A stretch of 64,000 nucleotides of DNA. It comes from a virus. A program made the position numbers and the translations under genes. Numbering within the stretch: position 1 is the first letter of the stretch; every line of letters starts with the position of its first letter. Under the pieces are notes generated by a model. It saw only the letters and a list, made by a program, of their open reading frames with translations, had not been told where the DNA came from and did no database searches. Below, piece after piece: positions 46,801 to 53,808 of this stretch. The stretch spans positions 41,972-105,971 of IMG/VR virus record IMGVR_UViG_3300021962_000047; one strand, given 5' to 3'.

Positions 46801-47073
46801 TTTTCCTGTTTGTGTATCCTTTTTTTCCGCAGAACGTTTTTGTCTGCAAGCCGCCTTTTTTTCCGCATCCGTCATTTTACCCGCAACACCAGCTGCTCTA
46901 CATTTTGGGTACGCACCCTTATCTGCAGTTTTTCTACCACAGGGAGGGTGTTTTCCATCCTTATCTTTACTACATATGTTAACCCACGGCCCTTTAGGTT
47001 GCTTACTACCCTTTGGTTTTTTCTTCTTACCAAACCAAACAGCTAAATCTTCACTTAAAATATATTCAGACAT
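43879..47073 (-). CDS. Multidomain protein with M23 peptidase, PG-binding, W-C-T and ParB-like domains (1064 aa)
   Basis: 1064 residues from the ATG at 47073; a TTG frame from 47118 would use the promoter motif as coding. Order: Cys-rich basic tag (about 25-85: PWVNICSKDKDGKHPPCGRK), LytM/M23 peptidase (about 170-275: HSGIDIFAPKG with His-x3-Asp and HPHLHFSM), peptidoglycan-binding helix bundle (about 338-405), a hydrophobic segment (LLPWFLPQVAVAGFIGSAM), a KYGANTKWCTTN domain (about 648-700), a ParB-like part (QWILDGNHRAQKALRSK, about 925-960), and a C-terminal tag with ARHQCEKKKDR and GYWACRAH. Such stacked proteins resemble polyvalent proteins injected with phage DNA. That role is inference; M23 catalytic residues look intact, so wall cleavage at entry or lysis is likely. 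Confidence 0.8.
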   Translation of the reverse strand: MSEYILSEDLAVWFGKKKKPKGSKQPKGPWVNICSKDKDGKHPPCGRKTADKGAYPKCRAAGVAGKMTDAEKKAACRQKRSAEKKDTQTGKGQTPIMTSYKPKDKKNESLERLTNLVIKRLSEQENNESSLLIKESSSFLFPIGNNQFNIGYDTEGLGSSKKILDKDRAVHNSDYGGGDARHQAHGGHSGIDIFAPKGTPLVACVDGTIYKIGRNLGIGGNTVSILKDGIVYYYAHLNQISDQLKKGDKIYKGDFIGTVGNTGNASNTHPHLHFSMYYADKGYTNGNINPWDNLKDSLNGEMTIIEPSDVVDKIDGEIVKNDLTIDDIIENGDNSELLSIGSEGKGVEMIQKILKDLNYFDNLSADDINGVYDFNTASQIKKFQKDRKLNMIDGIVGIETSTALKSENLNEQEEEIQTVNPSKQVVKSICDSQKFCSSQGPITFGQLKSIVDAAMSKRLALHVGEGGVKAIIRLLPWFLPQVAVAGFIGSAMRAANKILSPTLKETKSYKSWWAKTILRLFTVAEGDINPTDPFSKIFFVSDGLMNLMNEEAKLKFAYYISEVASSKPDDEVVPEYFVENELRNWVNQRFLLNPPLQPKDIEPQIDGEESDTLVTEKFKVEPKEYEKLYDTEDYLLVVPLTHNASCKYGANTKWCTTNKDNDEMFDEHIIGGTLIYLIIKNKEIADKLNNTKYGLYRGWGEGPGRLLVYDELNNEHLNGEQWLSNEFEKFRIDSDYHKIMKIFNNYYEYMDNPSQHKGKGFGIKESIQNELNKIKTKPQISEELQYHIDNKIPVSENVFRHGSDKYFEIINEARELKQKGFYINEEDEDLLNTDLGKFFIYEGERLPLDFPMVNEQGEDTSWTGADNETITLQDILELTKNIKIVNLPTEKLAPIVLNWDDNPEEIERISQVEISTQYPILVMVDEQNKIQWILDGNHRAQKALRSKSKTIPAKLIKPSDLNPMAKKIFGLSEAEYKGKNVELGKPKKGGSKKWYVYVRNPKTGKIVKVSYGSPVMTAKWNDSGARASFAARHQCEKKKDRTKAGYWACRAHKDFGNNVPGRYW

Positions 47074-47107
47074 ACTTGAATTTTTTATATCTTTTCTTAT
47101 ATATATT

Positions 47108-47114
47108 ATAAATA
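47108..47114 (-). promoter_or_regulatory. TATTTAT motif before multidomain gene
   Basis: Exact TATTTAT on the minus strand, 34 bases before the ATG at 47073. It also lies in the 49-base divergent gap to the plus-strand 47123 gene. Confidence 0.55.
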
Positions 47115-47122
47115 TCAAATAA

Positions 47123-47380
47123 ATGAGTAATACAAAGCCATTCGGAACCTTATTTGACCAAATTAATTACAACAGTAGTGAAGATTTGGACCGATTCCTC
47201 GAAAAGATGACCCCCGACCAAGCACTTTATTGTATCCTACAAGCTGTTCGTTCAGCTCATTACAGAAATGCTTTTAGTATGGAAGAATCTGAAGTGGTGT
47301 CAAAATCAGTTAGGTTAATAACAAAAGATAATCCGACAGCCAATGGGAGTCCCAATCCCGAGGTCTATAAATCAGAGTAA
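47123..47380 (+). CDS. Unknown small helical protein (85 aa)
   Basis: 85 residues. LEKMTPDQALYCILQAVRSAH and EESEVVSKSVRLITKD form two helices; the tail is polar. It is a single-gene unit with a strong terminator right after it. No TATTTAT precedes it on this strand. It is of the type of small phage proteins found next to tRNA-ligase or metabolism genes; role unknown. Confidence 0.65.
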   Translation: MSNTKPFGTLFDQINYNSSEDLDRFLEKMTPDQALYCILQAVRSAHYRNAFSMEESEVVSKSVRLITKDNPTANGSPNPEVYKSE

Positions 47381-47387
47381 TTTTATT

Positions 47388-47415
47388 AAAGAGGACTATT
47401 AGTCCTCTTTTTTTT
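47388..47415 (+). terminator. Rho-independent terminator
   Basis: AAAGAGGACT at 47388-47397 pairs with AGTCCTCTTT at 47401-47410 over a three-base loop, followed by more T (to 47415). It ends the 47123 gene transcript and isolates the next gene. Confidence 0.85.
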
Positions 47416-47462
47416 GCCCTATAAAAACTAAATAAACCAAATAAAAACAAAAAACAAACAAA

Positions 47463-48293
47463 ATGAAAAACACAAAAACCTACAATGAATTAGTTCAAAA
47501 AATGAGACACTTCTTTTTAAATAAAGGATTTAAAGAAGTACCTACACAAAGTCGATTATCAATCTTAGCTGCATGTGAAAACCCACATTCAATTACAACA
47601 TTTACCTATAACGGTGAAATTTGGCCTCTACCACAAACAGGTCAAATGTGGTTGGAATATGAATTACTTAAAAACCCTGAGTGGGAAGGAGTATTCTGTA
47701 TCTCCACATCGTACCGTCAAGAAAAAAGTCCAATTCCAGGTAGACACGAACTTATCTTCCCTATGTTCGAATTTGAATCAAAAGGTGAAATGAAAGATAT
47801 GTTAAAACTAGAATCTGAATTATTAGAATGGTTAGGTTTTGATTCTCCAGTAGAAGTTAATTACAACGATGTATGTGAAGAATACGGCGGAGTTGAAATC
47901 TTAGAAGATGAACACGAAACAAGAATGTGGAAAGAAAAAGGTTCGGTAGTATCTCTTCAGAATTTTCCATTAAGGACTAACCCATTTTGGAACATGAGAC
48001 ATAAAGAGAATAATATCTTTAACAAAGTTGATGTTATCCTTTATGGTCAAGAAACAATCGGAAGTGCTGAAAGAAGTTGTAATGTTGAAGAAATGAAACA
48101 TAATTTCTACACTATCGAAAATGGTGGTTATTCCGCCAAGTTGTTCGAATTGTTCGGTAAAGAACGTGTAGAAAAAGAATTAGAAGAATTTTTATCTTTT
48201 GATTTCTTCCCTCGATTTGGTGGAGGTATAGGTATGACTCGATTAGCTAGAGCATACGAACTAATGTTAGAAGAAGAATTAGCAGTAGTATAA
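47463..48293 (+). CDS. Class II aminoacyl-tRNA-synthetase-like enzyme (AsnRS/AspRS core; possible asparagine synthetase)
   Basis: 276 residues. Motif 2 is SYRQEKSPIPGRHELIFPMF (about 81-100) and motif 3 is GGGIGMTRLARAYEL (about 253-267), the ATP-binding parts of class II synthetases of the Asp/Asn/Lys group. There is no anticodon-binding N-terminal domain. That is the layout of archaeal asparagine-synthetase-like AsnRS relatives (AS-AR), which make asparagine from aspartate with ATP. A tRNA-independent role is thus likely, but aminoacylation or other amide ligation cannot be excluded. It has an A-rich leader and follows a terminator; no TATTTAT. Confidence 0.8.
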   Translation: MKNTKTYNELVQKMRHFFLNKGFKEVPTQSRLSILAACENPHSITTFTYNGEIWPLPQTGQMWLEYELLKNPEWEGVFCISTSYRQEKSPIPGRHELIFPMFEFESKGEMKDMLKLESELLEWLGFDSPVEVNYNDVCEEYGGVEILEDEHETRMWKEKGSVVSLQNFPLRTNPFWNMRHKENNIFNKVDVILYGQETIGSAERSCNVEEMKHNFYTIENGGYSAKLFELFGKERVEKELEEFLSFDFFPRFGGGIGMTRLARAYELMLEEELAVV

Positions 48294-48301
48294 AATAAAA
48301 A

Positions 48302-48324
48302 AAGGGGACCCATTGGGTCCCCTT
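48302..48324 (-). terminator. Rho-independent terminator of the capsid operon
   Basis: AAGGGGACCCA at 48302-48312 pairs with TGGGTCCCCTT at 48314-48324. On the minus strand it is followed by a T-run (TTTTTATTTTA), so it ends the major capsid transcript. The plus side lacks a T-run but may still stop the 47463 gene transcript. Confidence 0.85.
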
Positions 48325-48345
48325 CCTATTTAGTGTTTAAGATGA

Positions 48346-50175
48346 TTATCTTAATTCTCTCAAGTCGAATGTTCTAACACCATCAACTGTGATTCTACCA
48401 TAGAAACGGTTGTTAACCATTTTCTTAGCGTATCTTGTCATGATACCCTTGATAGGTGTGAAGTTGAATGGGTTGTACATAGTTGGAGTCAACTGAAGAG
48501 GTACATATGGTGCGTAAACGTAACCTGTGTCTAACAAAGATGAACCTTTGTGACCCAACAATACTTGGTTTGCTGGGAAGTAAGGGTCACGATATACTTG
48601 ATATCTACCTGCTAATGTACCAACTCTCTCGATACCCATGTTGTACTGGTCCTGCTCAGGAGATGCATTTGAAACGTGGAAGTACTCCAAGTCATCAAAG
48701 ATAGCAGAAACTTCTGAAGAAACAACAATCCAGTTAGCTCCACCTCTCAACGTAGATTTGTGAATCTGTGCTGATAATTGGTTGATAGCTGTGATTAATG
48801 TTTGGTTCCAGTCTTTCTGAGTGTATTGAGTTAATGGATTAGCTGCAGTTCCTCTCTTCCATCCGTTGTAGTCCCAACGTAAGTTCCAAGCCGCACCTTT
48901 TCTCAAGTCTCTTAAGATTTCACGGTCGATTTCAGCAGCCACTTGCTCAGACAATAAAGCTGTTAATTCAGCTTCAGCGTCGATGTTGTGGAATGCAGAA
49001 ACGTCTTGTGCCAATTCAGGAGACCATTGTGCTCTTAATTTTCTTTCTGTTACAGAAACAGTAACTGACTCAAGGTCGAAAGAAACTTCACCGATTTCAT
49101 CTTCGAATTCCAAGTTCTTGTAAACTCTATATGTTGCAGTGAATTGAGTGTTAGCAACAGTTGTACCGTCAACAGCTGTAGTTAAACCTGAGTATCCGTC
49201 GATAGAATTTGGACCGATAGTACATGGTACTTGTAAGTCAACTTCTAAGTAGATAACACCGTCAGCGTCACAAAGTTGTTGGAATGAACCACTGTTACCT
49301 CTATCAGCACCTGAGTAGAAATCAGTTTGTGTTTGGTTACCGTATTGTACAATACCCTTACCATACTTCTGTGTTACAACTCTAAATAACAAGTTACCTG
49401 AACCTGCTCCTGAGAATGCTCCTGAAGCGTTTGCGTTGATTGTCAAGTCAGACAAGAATGATTCGTTATCCATTTCGTTACCGTCAGGACCGATGATTTT
49501 ACCAGCTCCTGCAGGTGCGAAACCTTCCATAGCAAGAATTACCTTTCTCCAAGGACCATCAGCCGCTAAGTAAGCAGTTGGTACTAATTCATTGTTTGAA
49601 TTCCAGTTTACAGTAACTACCTGAGTAATTGGTGCAGTAACTGCTGACCACTGACCTTTAGAGTAGTCAAATAACCCTGGAGGGTCTAATGCTGCTTCGT
49701 TACCTTCGTAGAACAAGTCATACAAGTTCTTTTGGTATGCGTTAGCATTTGGTGGATAACCTGCTCCTTGTGCAGCTGGACCGTTTGGTGCTCCCAATGG
49801 TGCGTAGTGCGTGTTAGGATTTGGTGCAGTGTTATCGTAACCCTGAATTCTAGGTACGAAGTAGAATAATTTACCGATAGGTAAGTTCATAGCTTGTACA
49901 GACACGATGTCGTTAGCTAATAATTTAGAGAATACTCTTCTCACGATAGGGAAAACTACAGTTTCAAATGAACCTGAACTGTCTGAAGACGATGCTTCAT
50001 TGATTAAGTGAGATGCTTGGTTTTCATATAACTGTGCAATGTTCTCTCTTAAGTGACCTTTCAAACCCTCTAAGAATCCTAATTTGTCCCATTTGTTGAT
50101 TGTGTCTTCTTTGATAACTTTCAAGTGCTTCATGCCGATGTTACCAACTAGACCGCTTTCTAATAATGCTCCCAT
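48346..50175 (-). CDS. Major capsid protein, gp23-like
   Basis: 609 residues. The N-terminus (LKVIKEDTINKWDKLGFLEGL, then helices to about residue 65 with ASHLINEASSSDSSGSF) is the removable delta domain of gp23-type capsid proteins. The body has VFPIVRRVFSKLLANDIVSVQ, PIGKLFYFVPR, and C-terminal DTGYVYAPYVPLQLTPT, YNPFNFTPIKGIMTRYAKKM, all close to T4-like capsid proteins. It is larger than T4 gp23 (521). It forms the capsid shell, is cleaved by the gp21-like protease coded upstream, and is the last gene of its operon. Confidence 0.95.
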   Translation of the reverse strand: MGALLESGLVGNIGMKHLKVIKEDTINKWDKLGFLEGLKGHLRENIAQLYENQASHLINEASSSDSSGSFETVVFPIVRRVFSKLLANDIVSVQAMNLPIGKLFYFVPRIQGYDNTAPNPNTHYAPLGAPNGPAAQGAGYPPNANAYQKNLYDLFYEGNEAALDPPGLFDYSKGQWSAVTAPITQVVTVNWNSNNELVPTAYLAADGPWRKVILAMEGFAPAGAGKIIGPDGNEMDNESFLSDLTINANASGAFSGAGSGNLLFRVVTQKYGKGIVQYGNQTQTDFYSGADRGNSGSFQQLCDADGVIYLEVDLQVPCTIGPNSIDGYSGLTTAVDGTTVANTQFTATYRVYKNLEFEDEIGEVSFDLESVTVSVTERKLRAQWSPELAQDVSAFHNIDAEAELTALLSEQVAAEIDREILRDLRKGAAWNLRWDYNGWKRGTAANPLTQYTQKDWNQTLITAINQLSAQIHKSTLRGGANWIVVSSEVSAIFDDLEYFHVSNASPEQDQYNMGIERVGTLAGRYQVYRDPYFPANQVLLGHKGSSLLDTGYVYAPYVPLQLTPTMYNPFNFTPIKGIMTRYAKKMVNNRFYGRITVDGVRTFDLRELR

Positions 50176-50199
50176 TTTAGTTTTTATTTAGTTTTTAGT

Positions 50200-51459
50200 T
50201 TATTTTAATTTATTCATCAAATCCTTCATTCTTAAGAATTGTGGATTCTCATAAGTTTTTGACTCGATAAGATTTGTAGAAGCTCCTCTCGATGGAGTTT
50301 TAGCAACTTTAGATTCAACACTTTCGTTGATTGAAGTTGACTCCTTAGATTCGAATTCTTCTTTCAAGTTCTTATACAAAGTCTTTGATTCCTTCAATGT
50401 TTCAACAGAATCGAAACGTCTTAGGATGTTTATTTTTTCTTGTTTAGTAGTAGTGTGCTCTGTAAACAAACGAGTTGCGTAAGCCAAGTTTGAATTAAAT
50501 ACAGCAACTTCATTTAACTTCTCTCTAAAGATGTTTAATGCTTTTCTGTACTCTTCATTTTTAGCTCTTAAAGATTCAACTTCAGATTTCAATTCACTTT
50601 CATTAGTTTTAACTTTCATTTTAGGTAATGACTTTTTCTTTGAGTCATTTCTTGAACCGTTTCCTAATGTGTGAGCCGCTTCTTCCATTTCACCTTCATT
50701 TTCATAATCCTTGTAATGTCCGTCTACATCACCAGTCTTATGACCTTTTTCACGCTTAAATTCGTGCTTTTTAGAACCCCACTCTTCTTCAACTTCTTCT
50801 TTCCACTCTTCGTCGATTTCCATTTCAGTTTCGTCTTCTACTTCTTCCATGTCGTCGTCCTCTTCTTCAGAGATTTCGATTTCGTAAACTACTTCATCCT
50901 CTTCAGCTTCGTCTTCGCTTTCAGTATGGATTTCGTATTCTACGCCAGCCTCATCATCCTTAAGTGAAATGCCATCTTCGTCTTTTGTTACGATGATACC
51001 ATCTTCTTCACCCATAGCCTTGAATACTTTCAAGATTTCTTCGTCTGATGCACCTGTTAAATCAAGTGGTAATAGAACTTCTTCTTCGTCGTCAACTTCA
51101 AGTTCATCACCAGGTAAGTCCATCATTAACATTTCTTCACCTTCGTCTTCACTATCCATGTCCAACATTTCTTCATCATCTTCCGACTCTTCGTCTTCAG
51201 AATCTACATCAATGTCAAGTTCCATTTCTTCTTGTTCAGCCATTTCTGACTCTTTTTCCATTTCTGAACTTTCTTCCATTGACACCATTTCGTCTTCAAC
51301 CTCATCTTCTTGTTCAGATAGAGATTCTTTTACCAATTCGCTGATTTCTTCCTTCATTGTAGAAGCAAGTATTCCTTTTGCGTTTTGAGTAACGGCTTCC
51401 TCCAAATTTTTCATTTGTAGTAACGCCTCTTCAACTAGAGATTTTTTTGTGTCTGCCAT
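50200..51459 (-). CDS. Prohead core scaffold protein, gp22-like
   Basis: 419 residues. Residues 40-225 are extremely acidic (long Glu/Asp runs such as EEMLDMDSEDEGEEMLMMDL), then a basic stretch and a coiled coil (SELKSEVESLRAKNEEYRKA, about 290-350). This is what prohead core proteins show; T4 gp22 is 269 residues. The gene lies between protease and capsid genes, exactly as gp21-gp22-gp23. It is the inner scaffold on which the capsid forms and is later cut by the protease. A role by order and composition. Confidence 0.8.
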   Translation of the reverse strand: MADTKKSLVEEALLQMKNLEEAVTQNAKGILASTMKEEISELVKESLSEQEDEVEDEMVSMEESSEMEKESEMAEQEEMELDIDVDSEDEESEDDEEMLDMDSEDEGEEMLMMDLPGDELEVDDEEEVLLPLDLTGASDEEILKVFKAMGEEDGIIVTKDEDGISLKDDEAGVEYEIHTESEDEAEEDEVVYEIEISEEEDDDMEEVEDETEMEIDEEWKEEVEEEWGSKKHEFKREKGHKTGDVDGHYKDYENEGEMEEAAHTLGNGSRNDSKKKSLPKMKVKTNESELKSEVESLRAKNEEYRKALNIFREKLNEVAVFNSNLAYATRLFTEHTTTKQEKINILRRFDSVETLKESKTLYKNLKEEFESKESTSINESVESKVAKTPSRGASTNLIESKTYENPQFLRMKDLMNKLK

Positions 51460-51492
51460 TTTTTTAATTGCAAGAGTTTATTGTTTCAACTT

Positions 51493-51499
51493 ATAAATA
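51493..51499 (-). promoter_or_regulatory. TATTTAT motif before scaffold-capsid operon
   Basis: Exact TATTTAT on the minus strand, 33 bases before the scaffold ATG. It gives the scaffold and capsid genes their own late unit after the terminator at 51546. Confidence 0.6.
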
Positions 51500-51545
51500 T
51501 CTCTATTTTTAAAAAAATTCATTTTGTACATAAAAGAGCAAAAAA

Positions 51546-51567
51546 AAATCAGGGTTTCCCCTGATTT
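51546..51567 (-). terminator. Rho-independent terminator after 51595 gene
   Basis: AAATCAGGG (51546-51554) pairs with CCCTGATTT (51559-51567) around a four-base loop; a T-run follows on the minus strand. It separates the protease unit from the scaffold-capsid unit. Confidence 0.8.
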
Positions 51568-51594
51568 AAAAAGTTTTTAATTTGTTATTTTTAG

Positions 51595-51804
51595 TTATTC
51601 GTAAACCTCATCAATCTTACTTTCAGCACATGCTGTAATTCTCCAATCGTGTGGGAACCCTGTAAATTTAGAAGTTACTTTAGCTTCAACGTCAGTAACG
51701 TTAAAACCTTTAACTAATTTTTCTTCTCTGATTTTTTTAATTTTACCTGAGTTCTCATCTGGCAAATCATACTGAATTTTTGCAACGAAATATTTTTCTT
51801 CCAT
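51595..51804 (-). CDS. DUF4494-like small protein (69 aa)
   Basis: 69 residues: YFVAKIQYDLPDENSGKI, REEKLVKGFNVTDVEAKV, WRITACAESKIDEVY. The strand-helix-strand layout resembles DUF4494, a family found in Bacteroidota and their phages, role unknown. It sits 13 bases after the protease gene and before a terminator, so it is expressed with the protease. Confidence 0.6.
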   Translation of the reverse strand: MEEKYFVAKIQYDLPDENSGKIKKIREEKLVKGFNVTDVEAKVTSKFTGFPHDWRITACAESKIDEVYE

Positions 51805-51817
51805 GGTTATAATTTTT

Positions 51818-52540
51818 TTAATAACCTAAATAATCGGAAAGTCTTTTCATTAAGTCAAGTGATTTGTTGTTAGAACCTCCACTAATAGGGTTAGAAAGTT
51901 TCATATTTCTTTCTTCTTCTAAATTTTCGTCATACTGACTTCTATCATCTTTGTTTAAAAACAAGTACGCTCCTGGTGTTGATGGTGATGATACTAAGTC
52001 AAAACAAATCAATTCAAAATCATCTTGTACTTCATTTTGTTCACCCTTTTTAGCTAATGAACCAACACCACGAGAAGATACACCCATAGTAACACCTTGT
52101 CTCATTAAATTAGCTGCAATATCACCAGGTGAAGATACAATACCTCTTTCGTGGAATCCAGGTGTTGTTAATAGTTTAATCTTACCCATTAAAACATTAC
52201 CTTCCCACCATACATCAGTAATTAAGTGCGATACTCTTTCTAAATCTATTAAAGAAGATTCAGGGTGATTTAATTCTGAAATTGATAAACCTTTTTCGAT
52301 TGCCTTCTTATAATTTTCAGCTTCTCTTTTTAATATTCTTTCAGGGTATACTCTACCATTTCTATTTGGTACACCATATTTTTGTAAAACGGCATAAAAT
52401 ACAAATGGTTTAGAATGTTCTAATTGACCATATGATTCTCTTATTACTTGAGCGTTTCTTTCTTCAGTTGGTGATACGAAACCCGCATCCCACTCAACTA
52501 ATATTCCTTTTCCTGTATCGCTAGGACCTAATACTTTCAT
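51818..52540 (-). CDS. Prohead protease, gp21-like
   Basis: 240 residues. KYGVPNRNGRVYPERILKRE, then LSISELNHPESS (His, about 92), VSHLITDVWWEGN, MGKIKLLTTPG, and GVTMGVSSRGVGS (Ser, about 153) match the gp21 family of herpes-protease-like serine enzymes. It cuts scaffold and capsid proteins during head maturation. Length is near T4 gp21 (212). It lies before the scaffold gene, in the canonical order. A late motif precedes it. Confidence 0.93.
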   Translation of the reverse strand: MKVLGPSDTGKGILVEWDAGFVSPTEERNAQVIRESYGQLEHSKPFVFYAVLQKYGVPNRNGRVYPERILKREAENYKKAIEKGLSISELNHPESSLIDLERVSHLITDVWWEGNVLMGKIKLLTTPGFHERGIVSSPGDIAANLMRQGVTMGVSSRGVGSLAKKGEQNEVQDDFELICFDLVSSPSTPGAYLFLNKDDRSQYDENLEEERNMKLSNPISGGSNNKSLDLMKRLSDYLGY

Positions 52541-52554
52541 GATATATTTTTACT

Positions 52555-52561
52555 ATAAATA
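52555..52561 (-). promoter_or_regulatory. TATTTAT motif before prohead protease
   Basis: Exact TATTTAT in GTATATTTATAGTAAAAATA on the minus strand, 14 bases before the ATG. Confidence 0.65.
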
Positions 52562-52568
52562 TACCTGT

Positions 52569-53006
52569 TTATTCCTTTTTTGTTTTTGACTTACTTAAAT
52601 CAAAATATTCGGACTTTAATAATTCTTCAGAATATACGGATTTAGCGATTTGTTTAACACGGTCCTTTAATGTTGTTGATTTAAAATCTATTGGATTTTT
52701 AATAAAAAAAGTAATCTCTAAATTCATAAAACTCTTTTTATTTAATTGAATTCCACTTGAACGTAAATCTAAATCCACAATAAAATTATTATCAAAAATA
52801 GTATTATCTACAACTTCTAATAATGTATGTTTAATTTGTCTGTTCAAATTCCCTGTAACTCTATCCCAATTTGTTACTTCTTTTTTGGGTTCTACCCACG
52901 ATTGAATGTTTAAGTATAATGATTTAAAATTTATTGAATCTACCGTACCATATACACATTTAGCATTTTCAAAAATTGAAAGCTTAGATGTCTTCCCTTT
53001 TTTCAT
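52569..53006 (-). CDS. Unknown protein in head block (145 aa)
   Basis: 145 residues, basic at both ends. SINFKSLYLNIQSWVEPKKE, then LLEVVDNTIFDNNFIVDLDL and KKSFMNLEITFFIKNPIDF form alternating strands. No known motif. It lies upstream of the protease motif and downstream of the bS21 gene region, with no visible promoter. Possibly a head-assembly cofactor, by position only. Confidence 0.6.
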   Translation of the reverse strand: MKKGKTSKLSIFENAKCVYGTVDSINFKSLYLNIQSWVEPKKEVTNWDRVTGNLNRQIKHTLLEVVDNTIFDNNFIVDLDLRSSGIQLNKKSFMNLEITFFIKNPIDFKSTTLKDRVKQIAKSVYSEELLKSEYFDLSKSKTKKE

Positions 53007-53117
53007 ATAAAATATTTCATATTTTTTCTTCGTTTATTTTAATAAAATATAATAAAAATATTTGTATTAGTCAAAACTTGTCAAAAGAGTTTATATTTAT
53101 TATCATTAAATCAACGT

Positions 53118-53309
53118 ATGATAGTAATTCAATTAAAAAAAGGTGAGAGTATCGAAAAAGCTTTAAAACGATACAAGTATAAAGTTATTAAAACCCGTCA
53201 AATTGAAAAATTAAGGGAAAAACAAGAGTTTGTCAAAAAATCAGTTAAAAAACGAGAACAAAAGATGAAAGCCATATACAAACAATCATTATCCGATAAT
53301 GATGAATAA
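53118..53309 (+). CDS. rpsU: Ribosomal protein bS21 (Bacteroidota-like)
   Basis: 63 residues: MIVIQLKKGESIEKALKRYK, then KTRQIEKLREKQEFVKKSVK and KKREQKMKAIYKQSLSDNDE. The order KKGE-x-I-x-ALKRYK, R-x-x-F-x-K-x-SV-x-KR-x-Q-x-KA-x-Y matches bS21 of flavobacteria. Length fits (about 64). Tyr54 and its surroundings line up with the residue that I recall as contacting the anti-Shine-Dalgarno in Flavobacterium ribosomes. The protein binds the 30S platform. In the phage it may replace host bS21 and alter initiation. It lies alone on the plus strand inside the minus-strand late head block, with a terminator palindrome at its end. Confidence 0.85.
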   Translation: MIVIQLKKGESIEKALKRYKYKVIKTRQIEKLREKQEFVKKSVKKREQKMKAIYKQSLSDNDE

Positions 53310-53337
53310 AAAAAGGTCCAATTAATTGGACCTTTTT
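53310..53337. terminator. Bidirectional palindromic terminator
   Basis: AAAAGGTCCAATT at 53311-53323 and AATTGGACCTTTT at 53324-53336 form a perfect palindrome with T-runs on both strands. It ends bS21 on the plus strand and the 53363 gene on the minus strand. Confidence 0.85.
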
Positions 53338-53362
53338 TATTTTTAAGTAATTTTAAAATTTA

Positions 53363-53647
53363 TTATTGTTCATCAGTTTCCTGATTCATTTGTTTTTCTT
53401 TTTGTATTTGGTTTAACATATATCCACTAATAGCAAACTCAACACCAGCCCATAGTACAATATCTGAAGTACTCATAGTCGATAGATTTTGTAATAAGAA
53501 ATATATCATACCCCATTGTCCAACTGCAAATGCAATTCCAGACTCAACTCGTTTTTTAGAAAAATAAGAATCTTTACTCGTATAAAGATTACCAATTTCT
53601 TTAATTAACCATTTAATGTTGTTCCAACCAAAAAATAAATTCTTCAT
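53363..53647 (-). CDS. Small membrane protein, holin-like B (94 aa)
   Basis: 94 residues with two hydrophobic helices: AFAVGQWGMIYFLLQNL (about 39-55) and DIVLWAGVEFAISGYML (about 63-79), then a charged Gln/Glu tail. Its ATG overlaps the stop of the upstream 53-residue membrane protein (TAATG). The two may work as holin and partner (antiholin or holin B). No signal peptide cleavage site. The lysis role is inference. Confidence 0.65.
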   Translation of the reverse strand: MKNLFFGWNNIKWLIKEIGNLYTSKDSYFSKKRVESGIAFAVGQWGMIYFLLQNLSTMSTSDIVLWAGVEFAISGYMLNQIQKEKQMNQETDEQ

Positions 53648-53808
53648 TATTTCTTACTTAATACTGACCATACACCACCAACTAAGGTGATTAATGCACC
53701 GCTTAATTCTAAAAACTGCGTCTCATCAATTAAGCCTTTAGCCATTAAAATACCACCAATAAATGTAAGTGAGTGTCTTAATACACCTAATACTTGTTCT
53801 TTGTTCAT
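53647..53808 (-). CDS. Small membrane protein, holin-like A (53 aa)
   Basis: 53 residues, MNKEQVLGVLRHSLTFIGGI followed by LMAKGLIDETQFLELSGALI and TLVGGVWSVLSKK. Two hydrophobic segments are separated by a short charged turn, with a basic end; this is the plan of small class II-type holins. Its ATG overlaps the TGA of the 243-residue gene and its stop overlaps the next ATG, so all three are translationally coupled. Short gene; the holin function is inference. Confidence 0.6.
   Translation of the reverse strand: MNKEQVLGVLRHSLTFIGGILMAKGLIDETQFLELSGALITLVGGVWSVLSKK

Noticed and set aside
47074-47118. TTG-started extension of the 1064-aa gene
   Set aside because: It would translate the TATTTAT motif and AT-rich leader; the ATG at 47073 begins a normal polar N-terminus.
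46637-47122. Plus-strand hydrophobic frame opposite the multidomain gene
   Set aside because: It overlaps a well-supported coding sequence and has no upstream leader; composition mirrors the Lys/Cys-rich N-terminus.
50969-51388. Plus-strand Ser-rich frame opposite the scaffold gene
   Set aside because: Antisense shadow of Glu/Asp-rich codons; no promoter or homology pattern.
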